NCBI GenBank assembly: GCA_963665785.1
Contig: OY762456.1
Span: forward strand, 2,046,001 to 2,110,000
Reading direction: 5' to 3'
Length of the DNA stretch: 64,000 nt
From: UBA7455 sp026713185
GTDB lineage: Bacteria > Pseudomonadota > Gammaproteobacteria > Pseudomonadales > Azotimanducaceae
This document shows positions 26,433 through 35,586 of this stretch, piece by piece. Within the stretch, counting starts at the first letter, position 1; the number at the start of each line of letters is the position of its first letter. The notes beneath the pieces were generated by a model. It did no database searches. It saw only the letters and a list, made by a program, of their open reading frames with translations, and had not been told where the DNA came from. A program made the position numbers and the translations under genes.

Positions 26433-27557
26433 ATGGGACCACTGACGGGTACAAAATTGATTGAACTGGCAGGGATTGGCCCCGGTCCGTTTTGCGGCAT
26501 GATGCTGGCGGATATGGGGGCGGAAGTCATCCGTATTAACCGTACAAACGAGACTCCACGTTTTGCCGATGTACTTGCCCGGGGCAGGAAATCGATTGCA
26601 GTCGATCTGAAGGAGCCTCGTGGCAAGGCCCTGATCCTTGAATTGTGTAAATCCGCTGATGCAATCTTCGAAGGCTTCAGACCCGGAGTGACAGAGCGTC
26701 TTGGCCTGGGTCCCGATGATTGCATGGCTGTTAATCCGGGTCTGGTCTATGGCCGCATGACAGGATGGGGGCAGGATGGCCCCATGGCACATGCAGCTGG
26801 TCATGATATCAATTACATTTCTTTGGCTGGCGCCCTGCATGCCATTGGTCCCAAAGGTGGAAAACCGGTTCCTCCGTTGAATCTGGTTGGTGATTTTGGT
26901 GGCGGTGGATTGCTGCTCGCTTTCGGTCTTGTCTGCGCCATCCTTGAGGCACAAAAATCCGGTAAAGGGCAGGTGGTGGATGCGGCTATGGTCGATGGGG
27001 CGGCGATTCTCATGGCGATGTTTTTTTCCCTGATGGGTGCAGGTTCCTTTCGGGAACAGCGGGGTAGCAATTTACTCGACTCCGGTGCACATTTTTACGA
27101 TACCTATGAAACCAGTGATGGGAAGTTCATATCGGTTGGATCAATTGAACCGCAATTTTATGCTCTTCTTCTGGAGAAGGCAGGTTTGGACATCGATGAA
27201 TTTTCTCCGCAGATGGATCAGTCCCATTGGCCGGAATATAAAGACAAAGTCTCGGAAGTTTTCAAGTCCAGAACCCGGGATGAATGGTGTGATCTTATGG
27301 AAGGGTCCGATGTCTGTTTTGCTCCGGTGCTGTCTTTGTCGGAGGTGCATGAGCACCCACATAACAAGAGTCGAAACACTTTTGTTGAACTGGCTGGGTT
27401 GATGCAACCTGCTCCGGCGCCGAGATTCAGTCGTACCAGTGCGGAATTGTCTCATGGGGCTCGGGAGCCTGGCGAGGATACCAGAGCAGTTTTGGCAGAG
27501 TTGGGATATTCGTCTGACGAAACAGACTCGTTGTTTAAAGCCGGAGTCGTTGCCTGA
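26433..27557 (+). CDS. CaiB/BaiF CoA-transferase family, alpha-methylacyl-CoA racemase-like
   Basis: The 374-aa protein belongs to the CoA-transferase family III. The N-terminal MGPLTGTKLIELAGIGPGPF motif, the GRKSIAVDLK segment and the catalytic aspartate (Asp125) in GHDINYISLAGAL match alpha-methylacyl-CoA racemases more closely than formyl- or carnitine-CoA transferases. Racemases invert the 2-methyl centre so that branched acyl-CoAs can enter beta-oxidation, which releases propionyl-CoA. It starts 12 bp before the acyl-CoA synthetase gene and is probably co-transcribed with it. A CoA-transferase role cannot be excluded. Confidence 0.85.
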   Translation: MGPLTGTKLIELAGIGPGPFCGMMLADMGAEVIRINRTNETPRFADVLARGRKSIAVDLKEPRGKALILELCKSADAIFEGFRPGVTERLGLGPDDCMAVNPGLVYGRMTGWGQDGPMAHAAGHDINYISLAGALHAIGPKGGKPVPPLNLVGDFGGGGLLLAFGLVCAILEAQKSGKGQVVDAAMVDGAAILMAMFFSLMGAGSFREQRGSNLLDSGAHFYDTYETSDGKFISVGSIEPQFYALLLEKAGLDIDEFSPQMDQSHWPEYKDKVSEVFKSRTRDEWCDLMEGSDVCFAPVLSLSEVHEHPHNKSRNTFVELAGLMQPAPAPRFSRTSAELSHGAREPGEDTRAVLAELGYSSDETDSLFKAGVVA

Positions 27558-27569
27558 TCTATGGAGTGA

Positions 27570-29492
27570 ATGCTATTGGAGACATACAGATCAGCATTTT
27601 TGCAGTCACTGGAAAATCCAGTGGACTTCTGGCGTGAGCAGGCACGGAGCCTGGACTGGTTCAAATTTCCAGAGACTGTCCTGTCCAGGGATGATCGGGG
27701 AAACCACTGCTGGTTTGCAGATGGTGAAATGAACACGGCGTACCTTGCGCTCGATTATCATATCGATCAGGGCCGGGGTGATGATATTGCACTGATCCAT
27801 GATTCCCCTGTTACCGGCACTATCAGTCACTTTACTTTCAGCAGATTAAGGGATGAAGTAGCGCTATTTGCCGGTGTTCTGCTCTCCCTTGGTGTCCACA
27901 AGGGGGACAGGGTTGTTATTTACCTGCCGATGATTCCGGAAGCGGTTATTGGTATGTTGGCCTGTGCTCGAATCGGTGCGATTCATTCTGTTGTGTTTGG
28001 TGGATTTGCGTCAAAGGAACTGGCTGGCAGAATTGATGATGCCAAACCCAGGGTTTTATTAACGGCCAGTTGTGGCATTGAATTTACTACTGTCATTCCA
28101 TACAAGCCACTGGTCGATGAAGCACTGGCTATTGCATCTCATCAGGTTGAGAATTGCGTGATAGTACAGCGTCCCCAGTGTGTGGCTGAACTTGGACCGG
28201 CGGACCATGACTGGCGCCAAGTGATGGCAGGGGCAGTGCCGGCAGATTGTGTCAAACTGGCCGCAACAGACCCGCTTTACATACTCTATACTTCAGGAAC
28301 CACCGGAAAACCGAAGGGTGTCGTCCGCGACAATGGTGGACATGCGGTAGCACTGCGTTACAGTATGGAAGCCATCTATGGGGCACGGTCTGGAGACACT
28401 TTCTGGGCAGCATCCGACGTAGGTTGGGTGGTTGGTCATTCCTATATTGTCTATGGACCACTGCTGGCTGGCTGTACGACGATTCTGTTCGAAGGCAAAC
28501 CGGTCAGAACTCCCGATGCGGGAACCTTCTGGCAAGTACTGGAAGATCACAAGGTTAATATCTTTTTTACCGCGCCAACGGCATTTCGAGCTATCAGAAA
28601 GGAAGACCCCGAAGGAGAATTGCTGAAAGGCAGGGAACTATCTGATTTCAGGACACTGTTTGTTGCCGGTGAACGTACCGACCTGCCTACTTACCAATGG
28701 TTATGTGACCTGCTTCAGGTCCCGGTGGTAGACCACTGGTGGCAAACGGAAACAGGATGGGCGATTGCGGCAAATCCCATGGGTATTGATCCCCAGAAGA
28801 GAAAGGCAGGCTCAGTGAGTCTGCCGATGCCGGGTTACGATGTACGGATTCTGTCGGAAAATCACCAACAGCTAGGCCCGGGCAAGGAAGGTGATGTTGT
28901 AGTGCGTTTACCCTTACCGCCTGGCTGTCTACCCACAGTCTGGGGTGATCATGATCGCTATCTGGACAGTTACCTGACACAGCATCCCGGATTCTTCCAC
29001 ACTGGAGACGGTGGCTATTTTGATCAGGATGGATATCTATATATCATGGGGCGAACTGATGATGTGATCAATGTTGCCGGGCACCGATTATCAACAGGGG
29101 AACTCGAAGAAGTGGTGGCATCACATCCGGCAGTAGCGGAATGTGCCGTCATTGGAATAGAAGATAGAGATAAAGGACAGATCCCCATCGGCATTCTATT
29201 ACTGAAGGACGGTGTCAATATCACAAAGAATACACTGCAGCAGGAAGTGGTTGCCATAGTACGCAGGGACATTGGCGCCTTTGCCAATTTTAAACGACTT
29301 GTGGTTGTCAGCAGATTGCCAAAAACAAGGTCTGGTAAAATTCTACGTCAGGCAATGCGTAAAATTGCTGATGGAATGAACTTTGAAATACCCGCAACCA
29401 TCGATGATCCCGCAATTCTGGACGAAATCAGGGATGAGTTGATCAGTAATAGAATCGGTTTCATATCAGAAAGAAAATTTGAATTGGAGTAA
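27570..29492 (+). CDS. prpE: Propionyl-/acetyl-CoA synthetase (AMP-forming)
   Basis: The 640-aa adenylate-forming enzyme activates a short-chain acid to its CoA thioester through an acyl-AMP. It has the YTSGTTGKPKGV ATP-binding motif, the WWQTETGW segment that shapes the acyl pocket and the C-terminal KTRSGKILR lysine, which is acetylated in this family. Length and N-terminus fit PrpE better than Acs. The propionyl-CoA carboxylation operon at 58-64 kb supports propionate as substrate, but acetate is possible. The ATG at 27570 has GGAG only three bases upstream; a TTG two codons on is better spaced. Confidence 0.83.
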   Translation: MLLETYRSAFLQSLENPVDFWREQARSLDWFKFPETVLSRDDRGNHCWFADGEMNTAYLALDYHIDQGRGDDIALIHDSPVTGTISHFTFSRLRDEVALFAGVLLSLGVHKGDRVVIYLPMIPEAVIGMLACARIGAIHSVVFGGFASKELAGRIDDAKPRVLLTASCGIEFTTVIPYKPLVDEALAIASHQVENCVIVQRPQCVAELGPADHDWRQVMAGAVPADCVKLAATDPLYILYTSGTTGKPKGVVRDNGGHAVALRYSMEAIYGARSGDTFWAASDVGWVVGHSYIVYGPLLAGCTTILFEGKPVRTPDAGTFWQVLEDHKVNIFFTAPTAFRAIRKEDPEGELLKGRELSDFRTLFVAGERTDLPTYQWLCDLLQVPVVDHWWQTETGWAIAANPMGIDPQKRKAGSVSLPMPGYDVRILSENHQQLGPGKEGDVVVRLPLPPGCLPTVWGDHDRYLDSYLTQHPGFFHTGDGGYFDQDGYLYIMGRTDDVINVAGHRLSTGELEEVVASHPAVAECAVIGIEDRDKGQIPIGILLLKDGVNITKNTLQQEVVAIVRRDIGAFANFKRLVVVSRLPKTRSGKILRQAMRKIADGMNFEIPATIDDPAILDEIRDELISNRIGFISERKFELE

Positions 29493-29495
29493 TAA

Positions 29496-30251
29496 GTGAA
29501 CGGAAGTGTATTGATAACAGGAGCATCTTCAGGATTTGGTGAAGCGACTGCCCGCAGATTCGCATCAGCAGGTAAACCGGTAATTCTTGTCGCACGGCGC
29601 AAAGACAGAATTGATGAGTTGACGGAAGAACTGTCTGCACAAACTCAATGCCACGGCATTGTACTGGATGTGAGAGACCGGGAAGTTGTTGAAAATACCC
29701 TCGCTGATCTGCCTGAACCTTTCAATAATGTTGAAGTACTCGTCAACAGTGCAGGACTCGCACTGGGACTGGAAGGCGCCGATGCCGTTGATCTGGATTA
29801 CTGGGATACCATGGTCGATACCAATATCAAGGGATTGATGTACTGTACCCGTGTAATACTGCCCGGCATGGTTTCCCGGGGTGGTGGTCATATCGTTAAT
29901 CTGGGCAGTGTAGCGGCCAGCTGGCCTTATCCAGGCGGCAATACATACGGCGGTACAAAGGCTTTTGTACAGCAATTCTCCCGAAATCTGAGAACAGACC
30001 TGTCGGGCAGGAATATTCGGGTAACCAATGTAGAACCGGGTATGTGTGAAACTGAATTCTCTCTTGTACGTTTCGAGGGAGACCAGGAAAGGGCGGGTGC
30101 TGTTTATGAAGGAATGAAGCCTTTATCGGGTTCTGATATTGCAGAGATCATTTTCTGGGTAACATCGTTGCCGTCACACATCAATATAAACCAGTTGGAG
30201 GTAATGCCGGTATCGCAGAGCTGGTCGCCGTTTACCGTACATCGTGAATAG
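29496..30251 (+). CDS. Short-chain dehydrogenase/reductase, YdfG-like
   Basis: The 251-aa classical SDR has the TGASSGFG nucleotide-binding motif (residues 8-15), the ARR segment that favours NADP(H), the structural NSAG motif, the catalytic serine in NLGSVAASWPY and the YGGTK active site. It resembles YdfG, which oxidises 3-hydroxy acids such as serine and 3-hydroxypropionate to semialdehydes. It starts with GTG three bases after the synthetase stop, so it belongs to that operon. A 3-hydroxypropionate-related role fits the neighbours but is inference. Confidence 0.88.
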   Translation: MNGSVLITGASSGFGEATARRFASAGKPVILVARRKDRIDELTEELSAQTQCHGIVLDVRDREVVENTLADLPEPFNNVEVLVNSAGLALGLEGADAVDLDYWDTMVDTNIKGLMYCTRVILPGMVSRGGGHIVNLGSVAASWPYPGGNTYGGTKAFVQQFSRNLRTDLSGRNIRVTNVEPGMCETEFSLVRFEGDQERAGAVYEGMKPLSGSDIAEIIFWVTSLPSHININQLEVMPVSQSWSPFTVHRE

Positions 30252-30336
30252 AATGGGCTCTGACACCATTATTCCCTTTGCTCTGGGCTCATTACTCACT
30301 GTATAATTCAAGCTGGATCAAGTCAGGTGTCAATTG

Positions 30337-30702
30337 ATGATTATCGTTCATGGTACATTCCCGGTTAAGCCAAAAGTACGCGATGATGCATTGGAAGTGA
30401 TGCGTCATATGGCGATAGCCAGTCGCGCTGAACCAGGCTGTATCACCTACGAGTTTTATATCGGTCTTTCCGATATGAACACTTTGTTGCTGTTTCAGGA
30501 GTGGGAATCTGTAGAAGCACTGCAGGACCATTTTCAAACTGATCACTGGGAAGAGTTTGTCAGGTTACTGCCGGACTTCCTGAACGGTGAAGTCCTCAAC
30601 CGTCGCTATGAAGTGCGGGAAACCCGTGAAGAAATGGAGGATTCTCCTGAGGTTGAGGGTACGTTTTCAAATTTTGAACCCAGTGAGATAATCATTCACT
30701 GA
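30337..30702 (+). CDS. Antibiotic-biosynthesis-monooxygenase (ABM) domain protein
   Basis: The roughly 121-aa protein has one ABM ferredoxin-like domain (residues 1-95; motifs ASRAEPGCITYEFY and FQEWESVEALQDHF) and an acidic tail. Relatives act as quinone-modifying monooxygenases, haem-degrading enzymes or small-molecule binders, so function cannot be inferred further. The ATG at 30337 has AGG nine bases upstream; a TTG one codon earlier is the alternative. The last 7 bp overlap the 3' end of proS on the opposite strand. Confidence 0.82.
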   Translation: MIIVHGTFPVKPKVRDDALEVMRHMAIASRAEPGCITYEFYIGLSDMNTLLLFQEWESVEALQDHFQTDHWEEFVRLLPDFLNGEVLNRRYEVRETREEMEDSPEVEGTFSNFEPSEIIIH

Positions 30703-32417
30703 TCTGCTGGCGCCATTGCTCTGTCCATGGCAACAAAAACGTCCTCTACCGGGAGTTCACTGGTTTCACCGGTTCGTCTTTCAGTAAATTCAACAACTCC
30801 TTTTTGCAACCCCCTGTCACCCACAACGATACGATAGGGAATACCGATCAATTCCGCTTCCGCAAACTTGACACCTGGACGGTAACCGTCACGGTTATCC
30901 AGTAATGCCTCGATACCCATCGACTCGAATTTATCATGTAGTTCTTCGCAAACCAGACGAACCTGCTCCGATTTGTGAGGATTGATTGGAATAATGATGA
31001 CGTGGAAAGGGGCAATGCTGATTGGCCATATGATGCCGTTTTCATCGTGATTCTGCTCAATCACAGCGCCTACCAAACGTGAGATACCCATGCCGTAGCA
31101 CCCCATTCGCATGACAACAGCTTTGCCCTTCTCATCAAGAACGGTAGCATTCATCGCACTTGAGTATTTATCTCCCAGTTGAAAGATATGCGCCACTTCT
31201 ATACCGCGTTTTAATTCTATCGTACCCCGACCATCAGGACTGGAATCACCTGCGATAACGTCTCTGAGATCGTACACCGCATCGTATCGGGCATCCCTGT
31301 CCCAATTAACATTGATGAGATGGTAACCGTCCCGGTTGGCGCCACAGACAAAGTTTCTACGGGCGGCAGCGCTTCTATCCACCAGAATGGGAATATCCAG
31401 GTCCACTACACCGATTGACCCCGGTGAGCAGTGGCAGACTGAACGGATTTCTGCATCTTCCGCCATCGTGAGGGGAGTTCTGACTTCCGGAATTTTCTCT
31501 GACTTGAGTGGGTTCAGTTGGTGATCACCTCGTAGAACCAATGCGACAAGGGAACTCTCCGAACCCTTTACTATCAATGTTTTTACGGTGTGTGCAGGGT
31601 CGATATCAAGAAGTGCAGAGACCTCTTCAATGGTTCCTGCTCCGGGTGTCTCGACTTCTTCCAGGGTTTCGAGACTGTTATCGTCCGGGTCGGGGGCGAC
31701 AGCTTCCGCCATTTCGATGTTGGCCGCGTATTCGCCTTCAGTACTGAAGGCGATCTTGTCTTCACCGGAATCAGCCAGGACATGGAATTCCATGGATGCA
31801 CTCCCCCCAATACTGCCGGTGTCCGCCAGTACAGGGCGAAAATCAAGCTGCATGCGATTCAAAATTCGAGCATAGGTGGCGTGCATTTTTTGATAAGTCT
31901 TTCCGAGGTCCTCTTCATCCAGGTGGAATGAATAAGCGTCCTTCATCAAAAATTCCCGGGCGCGCAAAACGCCGAATCTTGGGCGGGTTTCATCCCGGAA
32001 TTTGGTCTGTATCTGATAGAAATTGACAGGTAATTGCCGGTGACTTCTAAGTTCGCTGCGGGCAAGCTCAGTAATGACTTCTTCGTGGGTGGGTCCAAAA
32101 CAGAAGTCACGCTGGTGTCTGTCCTTGAATTTCAGCAGCAACCCTTCGTCATATTGCTGCCAGCGTCCGGACTCATGCCACAGTTCTGCAGGCTGCACTA
32201 CAGGCATCATGACTTCAAGTGCTCCGGCGGCGTTCATTTCTTCCCGCACAATTGCTTCTATCTTCTGCAGAACCCGCAATCCAGTGGGCAGCCATGTATA
32301 CACTCCTGAGGCGAGTTTCCTGATGAAACCAGCGCGCAGGAGCAACTGGTGACTGATGATTTCCGCATCGGCCGGAGTTTCCTTGAGAGTATTGATGTGA
32401 TATTGAGACGCTTTCAT
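30696..32417 (-). CDS. proS: Proline-tRNA ligase
   Basis: The 573-aa class II aminoacyl-tRNA synthetase is of the bacterial type with an inserted editing (YbaK-like) domain between motifs 2 and 3 (about residues 230-390) that clears Ala-tRNA(Pro). The N-terminal LLLRAGFIRKLASGVYTWLP, motif 2 (TKFRDETRPRFGVLRAREFLMKD region) and the C-terminal anticodon-binding domain are all present. The length equals that of E. coli ProRS. It is an essential cytoplasmic enzyme. It stands alone on the minus strand between two plus-strand groups. Confidence 0.97.
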   Translation of the reverse strand: MKASQYHINTLKETPADAEIISHQLLLRAGFIRKLASGVYTWLPTGLRVLQKIEAIVREEMNAAGALEVMMPVVQPAELWHESGRWQQYDEGLLLKFKDRHQRDFCFGPTHEEVITELARSELRSHRQLPVNFYQIQTKFRDETRPRFGVLRAREFLMKDAYSFHLDEEDLGKTYQKMHATYARILNRMQLDFRPVLADTGSIGGSASMEFHVLADSGEDKIAFSTEGEYAANIEMAEAVAPDPDDNSLETLEEVETPGAGTIEEVSALLDIDPAHTVKTLIVKGSESSLVALVLRGDHQLNPLKSEKIPEVRTPLTMAEDAEIRSVCHCSPGSIGVVDLDIPILVDRSAAARRNFVCGANRDGYHLINVNWDRDARYDAVYDLRDVIAGDSSPDGRGTIELKRGIEVAHIFQLGDKYSSAMNATVLDEKGKAVVMRMGCYGMGISRLVGAVIEQNHDENGIIWPISIAPFHVIIIPINPHKSEQVRLVCEELHDKFESMGIEALLDNRDGYRPGVKFAEAELIGIPYRIVVGDRGLQKGVVEFTERRTGETSELPVEDVFVAMDRAMAPADQ

Positions 32418-32458
32418 GGGTTACATATTCAAAAAAACCGGGTGGGAGTAAAGAGTCA

Positions 32459-32520
32459 GGAGAATTGGGGTCAGAGTCAAGGGTCAGAGTAAATAAATTT
32501 TACTCTGACCCCAATTCTCC
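32459..32520. repeat. REP-like palindromic repeat
   Basis: A perfect 19-bp inverted repeat (32459-32477 and 32502-32520) encloses a second nested hairpin, 32481-32493 pairing with 32499-32511 over a 5-nt loop. The core reads GGGTCAGAGTAAA / TTTACTCTGACCC. Intergenic palindromes of this GGGGTCAGAGTAAA type recur in many Gammaproteobacteria, often in genomes with IS200-like REP-associated transposases (general knowledge, recalled and not searched). It lies between the 5' ends of proS and the fmdB-like gene and may also affect mRNA ends. Confidence 0.75.
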
Positions 32521-32590
32521 AAGGATGGCAAAAATCATCGATTGTTGTATAATTCGCGCCCGTTGGGGTGTAGCAATGGATAGAAGAAGT

Positions 32591-32902
32591 ATGCCGATAT
32601 ATGAGTATCAGTGTGAGGCTTGTGGCCATAGACTGGAGAAGCTTCAGAAAATCAATGACAAACCGTTAACTGATTGTCATGCCTGTGGTGCATCTGAATT
32701 GAAGAAACTTGTTTCAGCGGTATCTTTTCGCCTGAAGGGAACTGGCTGGTACGAAACAGATTTCAAAACAGGAAAGAAGAAAAATATCAGTGGCGGAGGA
32801 GAAGACAAGTCATCGGAGACCAGTTCCGATTATGCCACCACTGACACCATGAATAACTCTAAAGACGATAACAAGAGCAGTTCCACGTCTGCCGCCAATT
32901 GA
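32591..32902 (+). CDS. FmdB-type zinc-ribbon protein
   Basis: The 103-aa protein has an N-terminal zinc ribbon (MPIYEYQC, CEAC near residue 8 and CHAC near 31) of the FmdB/CxxC regulatory family and a Ser/Asp/Asn-rich, probably disordered tail. The start at 32591 was chosen because this motif begins the family. The longer open frame would run through the REP-like palindrome. Homologues commonly lie just before aspS in Gammaproteobacteria, as here. Its job is not established; a metal-dependent regulatory role has been proposed for the family. Confidence 0.87.
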   Translation: MPIYEYQCEACGHRLEKLQKINDKPLTDCHACGASELKKLVSAVSFRLKGTGWYETDFKTGKKKNISGGGEDKSSETSSDYATTDTMNNSKDDNKSSSTSAAN

Positions 32903-32969
32903 AACTGAGCTGACTTCCAGCGATCAGTTTAATAAGTAATCAATGATTCAAAACAGTCAGAGGTACCCT

Positions 32970-34733
32970 ATGCGCAGCCACTATTGTGGCCTTCTGAGAG
33001 ATACCGATGTCGGAAAGGTTGTCGAATTGTATGGATGGGTTCACCGGCGTCGTGACCATGGCGGTGTAATCTTCCTTGATATACGTGACCATGAGGGCAT
33101 AATCCAGGTGGTTTTTGATCCGGATACCCGGGAAAGTTTTGCACTTGCCGATCAGGTCCGTAACGAATTTGTTCTCCGTATTACGGGGAGGGTAAGAGCC
33201 AGAGACAAGATTGCAATCAATCCAAAAATGCCCACGGGTGAAGTTGAGGTGCTGGGGAAGGAACTGGAAATACTCAATCACTCAGTAACGCCGCCGTTTC
33301 AATTGGATGAATATTCCTCTGCAGGTGAAGACGTACGTCTTCGTTATCGCTATCTGGACTTGCGCCGTCCCGAGATGCAGGAAAGACTTCGATTACGCAG
33401 CAAGGTTACTCATCTGATACGGGAATACCTGGAAGAACAGGAATTCGTGGATATTGAAACTCCAATGTTAACTCGGGCGACACCAGAGGGGGCACGTGAT
33501 TATCTGGTTCCTTCACGTGTTCATCCAGGTAATTTCTATGCATTACCGCAATCACCACAGTTGTTCAAACAACTGCTGATGATCTCCGGATTCGACCGTT
33601 ATTATCAAATCGCCCGATGCTTCCGTGACGAAGACCTCCGGGCCGACCGGCAGCCGGAGTTTACCCAGATTGACATAGAAACCAGCTTCCTTGATGAAGA
33701 CGGGATCATGTCATTGGCGGAAAACATGATCTGCAGGCTGTTTCAGGAGATCCTGGGTGTACACCTGGGAGAGTTGCCGCACCTCAGTTACGCCGAAGCA
33801 ATGCAGCGATACGGTACAGACCGTCCCGATTTGAGATTCGACCTGCCACTGATCGATATTGCCGACCTGGTGCAGGATGTCGGGTTCAAAGTCTTCAGCG
33901 GCCCTGCGAATGATGCAGATTCCAGGGTTACAGCGCTGAAACTACATCAGGGGGACCGGCTTACCAGAAGAAAAATTGATGAGTACACCCGATTCGTCAG
34001 CAATTATGGCGCCAAGGGACTGGCTTACATCCGGGTGAATGACCTCGACAAGGGTATGGCAGGATTACAGTCACCCATTCTAAAGTTCCTGCCGGACGAT
34101 GTTGTCAGGGAAATTCTTGAACGTGTTGATGCACAGGACAATGACATCATCTTTTTTGGTGCAGACCGTGCATCGGTTGTCAGTGATTCTCTGGGTGCAT
34201 TGCGCTGCAGGCTTGCTGAAGATCTTGATCTTTATGATCGGGAATGGGCGGCTTGCTGGGTGACGGCATTCCCGATGTTTGAGAAGGACGGCGCCGGTGG
34301 CTGGACTGCACTTCACCATCCTTTTACGTCTCCTGTGGGGGATCCCGCATTGATGGAATCCGACCCGGGGAGCGCTTTGTCCCATGCATACGATATAGTG
34401 ATCAATGGCTACGAGGTTGGTGGTGGATCTGTTCGTATTCATCAGGCTGATGTGCAGAAATCGGTTTTTCGAGTACTCAAACTTTCTGATAATGAAGCCG
34501 CAATGAAATTTGGCTTCCTGCTTGATGCCCTGCAGACCGGAGCGCCACCCCATGGTGGTATCGCCATTGGCCTGGACCGTCTGGTAATGCTGCTGACAGG
34601 CGCCACTGCCATTCGCGATGTCATTGCATTTCCCAAAACACAGACCGCGACATGCCTGTTGACGGATGCACCCGGTACAGCGGACCCGGATCAATTGCAG
34701 GAACTTGGCATTTCGATCAGGAAAATGGACTGA
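32970..34733 (+). CDS. aspS: Aspartate-tRNA ligase
   Basis: The 587-aa class II synthetase is of the bacterial AspRS type: an N-terminal OB-fold anticodon-binding domain (YGWVHRRRDHGG), the catalytic core (motif 2 ARCFRDEDLRADRQPEFTQID), the GAD insertion domain (about 290-420) and motif 3 (GGIAIGLDRLVMLLTG). The start at 32970 (MRSHYCG) was chosen because it aligns with the family N-terminus and has AGAGG six bases upstream; the ATG nine codons earlier does not. Whether it also charges tRNA(Asn) depends on gatCAB elsewhere in the genome. Confidence 0.97.
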   Translation: MRSHYCGLLRDTDVGKVVELYGWVHRRRDHGGVIFLDIRDHEGIIQVVFDPDTRESFALADQVRNEFVLRITGRVRARDKIAINPKMPTGEVEVLGKELEILNHSVTPPFQLDEYSSAGEDVRLRYRYLDLRRPEMQERLRLRSKVTHLIREYLEEQEFVDIETPMLTRATPEGARDYLVPSRVHPGNFYALPQSPQLFKQLLMISGFDRYYQIARCFRDEDLRADRQPEFTQIDIETSFLDEDGIMSLAENMICRLFQEILGVHLGELPHLSYAEAMQRYGTDRPDLRFDLPLIDIADLVQDVGFKVFSGPANDADSRVTALKLHQGDRLTRRKIDEYTRFVSNYGAKGLAYIRVNDLDKGMAGLQSPILKFLPDDVVREILERVDAQDNDIIFFGADRASVVSDSLGALRCRLAEDLDLYDREWAACWVTAFPMFEKDGAGGWTALHHPFTSPVGDPALMESDPGSALSHAYDIVINGYEVGGGSVRIHQADVQKSVFRVLKLSDNEAAMKFGFLLDALQTGAPPHGGIAIGLDRLVMLLTGATAIRDVIAFPKTQTATCLLTDAPGTADPDQLQELGISIRKMD

Positions 34734-34752
34734 TAAGGAAGGTTCCCGGAAT

Positions 34753-35493
34753 ATGGCCGGACATAGCAAGTGGCATAATATTAAACACAGAAAATCCGGG
34801 CAGGACGCAAAGCGCGCAAAAGTGTTTACCAGAATCATCAGGGAACTGACTGTGGCTGCCCGTGATGGTGGTGGCAACATTGATGATAATCCCGGTCTCA
34901 GAGTTATTGTCGAGAAGGCAAAAGCGGCGCAAATGCCCAGAGATACCATGGACCGGGCAATAGCTCGCGGGGCTGGTGGCAGGGAAGGAGGCAACCTGGA
35001 GACACTGACCTACGAGGGCTATGGTCCGGGAGGCGTTGCCATTCTGGTAGAGGCCATGACAGACAATCGCAACAGAACAGTGTCAGAGGTAAGACATGTA
35101 TTTGCCAGAGCCGGTGGCAACCTTGGAACCTTTGGCTCTGTGTCCTATATGTTCGACAAACGGGGATTGATCAGTCTTGCCGCGGGCGCCGATGAAGACA
35201 AGGTAATGGAGATTGCCATCAACGTGGGTGCTTTGGACGTGAATGTCGATGATCTTGGCAATGTGGAAGTCGTCACGGAGCCGGAAGACTGCATGAAGAT
35301 CAGGGATACGCTTGCCGGGCAGGGAATTGAGCCGATCTCATCAGAAGTTTTGATGGCGCCGCAAAACTACAGTGACATGAATGTGGAAATGGCGGAGAAA
35401 GTTTTGCGCTTACTGGACTTGCTGGAAGACCTGGATGATGTAACCAGTGTTTATACCAATGCAAACTTTCCCGGCGAAATGATGGAAAACTGA
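34753..35493 (+). CDS. yebC: YebC/PmpR-family protein
   Basis: The 246-aa protein starts with the family signature MAGHSKWHNIKHRK. It has the three-domain YebC layout, with SYMFDKRGLISL in the middle and the acidic LEDLDDVTSVYTNANFP end. YebC proteins were described as DNA-binding regulators; recent work also ties members to translation of proline-rich stretches on the ribosome. It follows aspS by 19 bp and precedes ruvC, the standard gammaproteobacterial order. AAGGAAGG lies about ten bases before the ATG. Confidence 0.95.
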   Translation: MAGHSKWHNIKHRKSGQDAKRAKVFTRIIRELTVAARDGGGNIDDNPGLRVIVEKAKAAQMPRDTMDRAIARGAGGREGGNLETLTYEGYGPGGVAILVEAMTDNRNRTVSEVRHVFARAGGNLGTFGSVSYMFDKRGLISLAAGADEDKVMEIAINVGALDVNVDDLGNVEVVTEPEDCMKIRDTLAGQGIEPISSEVLMAPQNYSDMNVEMAEKVLRLLDLLEDLDDVTSVYTNANFPGEMMEN

Positions 35494-35586
35494 TTTCAAT
35501 CCTCACCCGAATACATGGAAGTGTGCTAAACTTGTTGCCTGCTGATTTGGTTACCTCTTGTCACAACCCGCTGAAGGCTTTTCTGC

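Noticed and set aside
34080..34994. 304-aa open frame on the minus strand
   Set aside because: It lies antisense across the end of aspS and the start of yebC, both clearly real; no family resemblance was seen.
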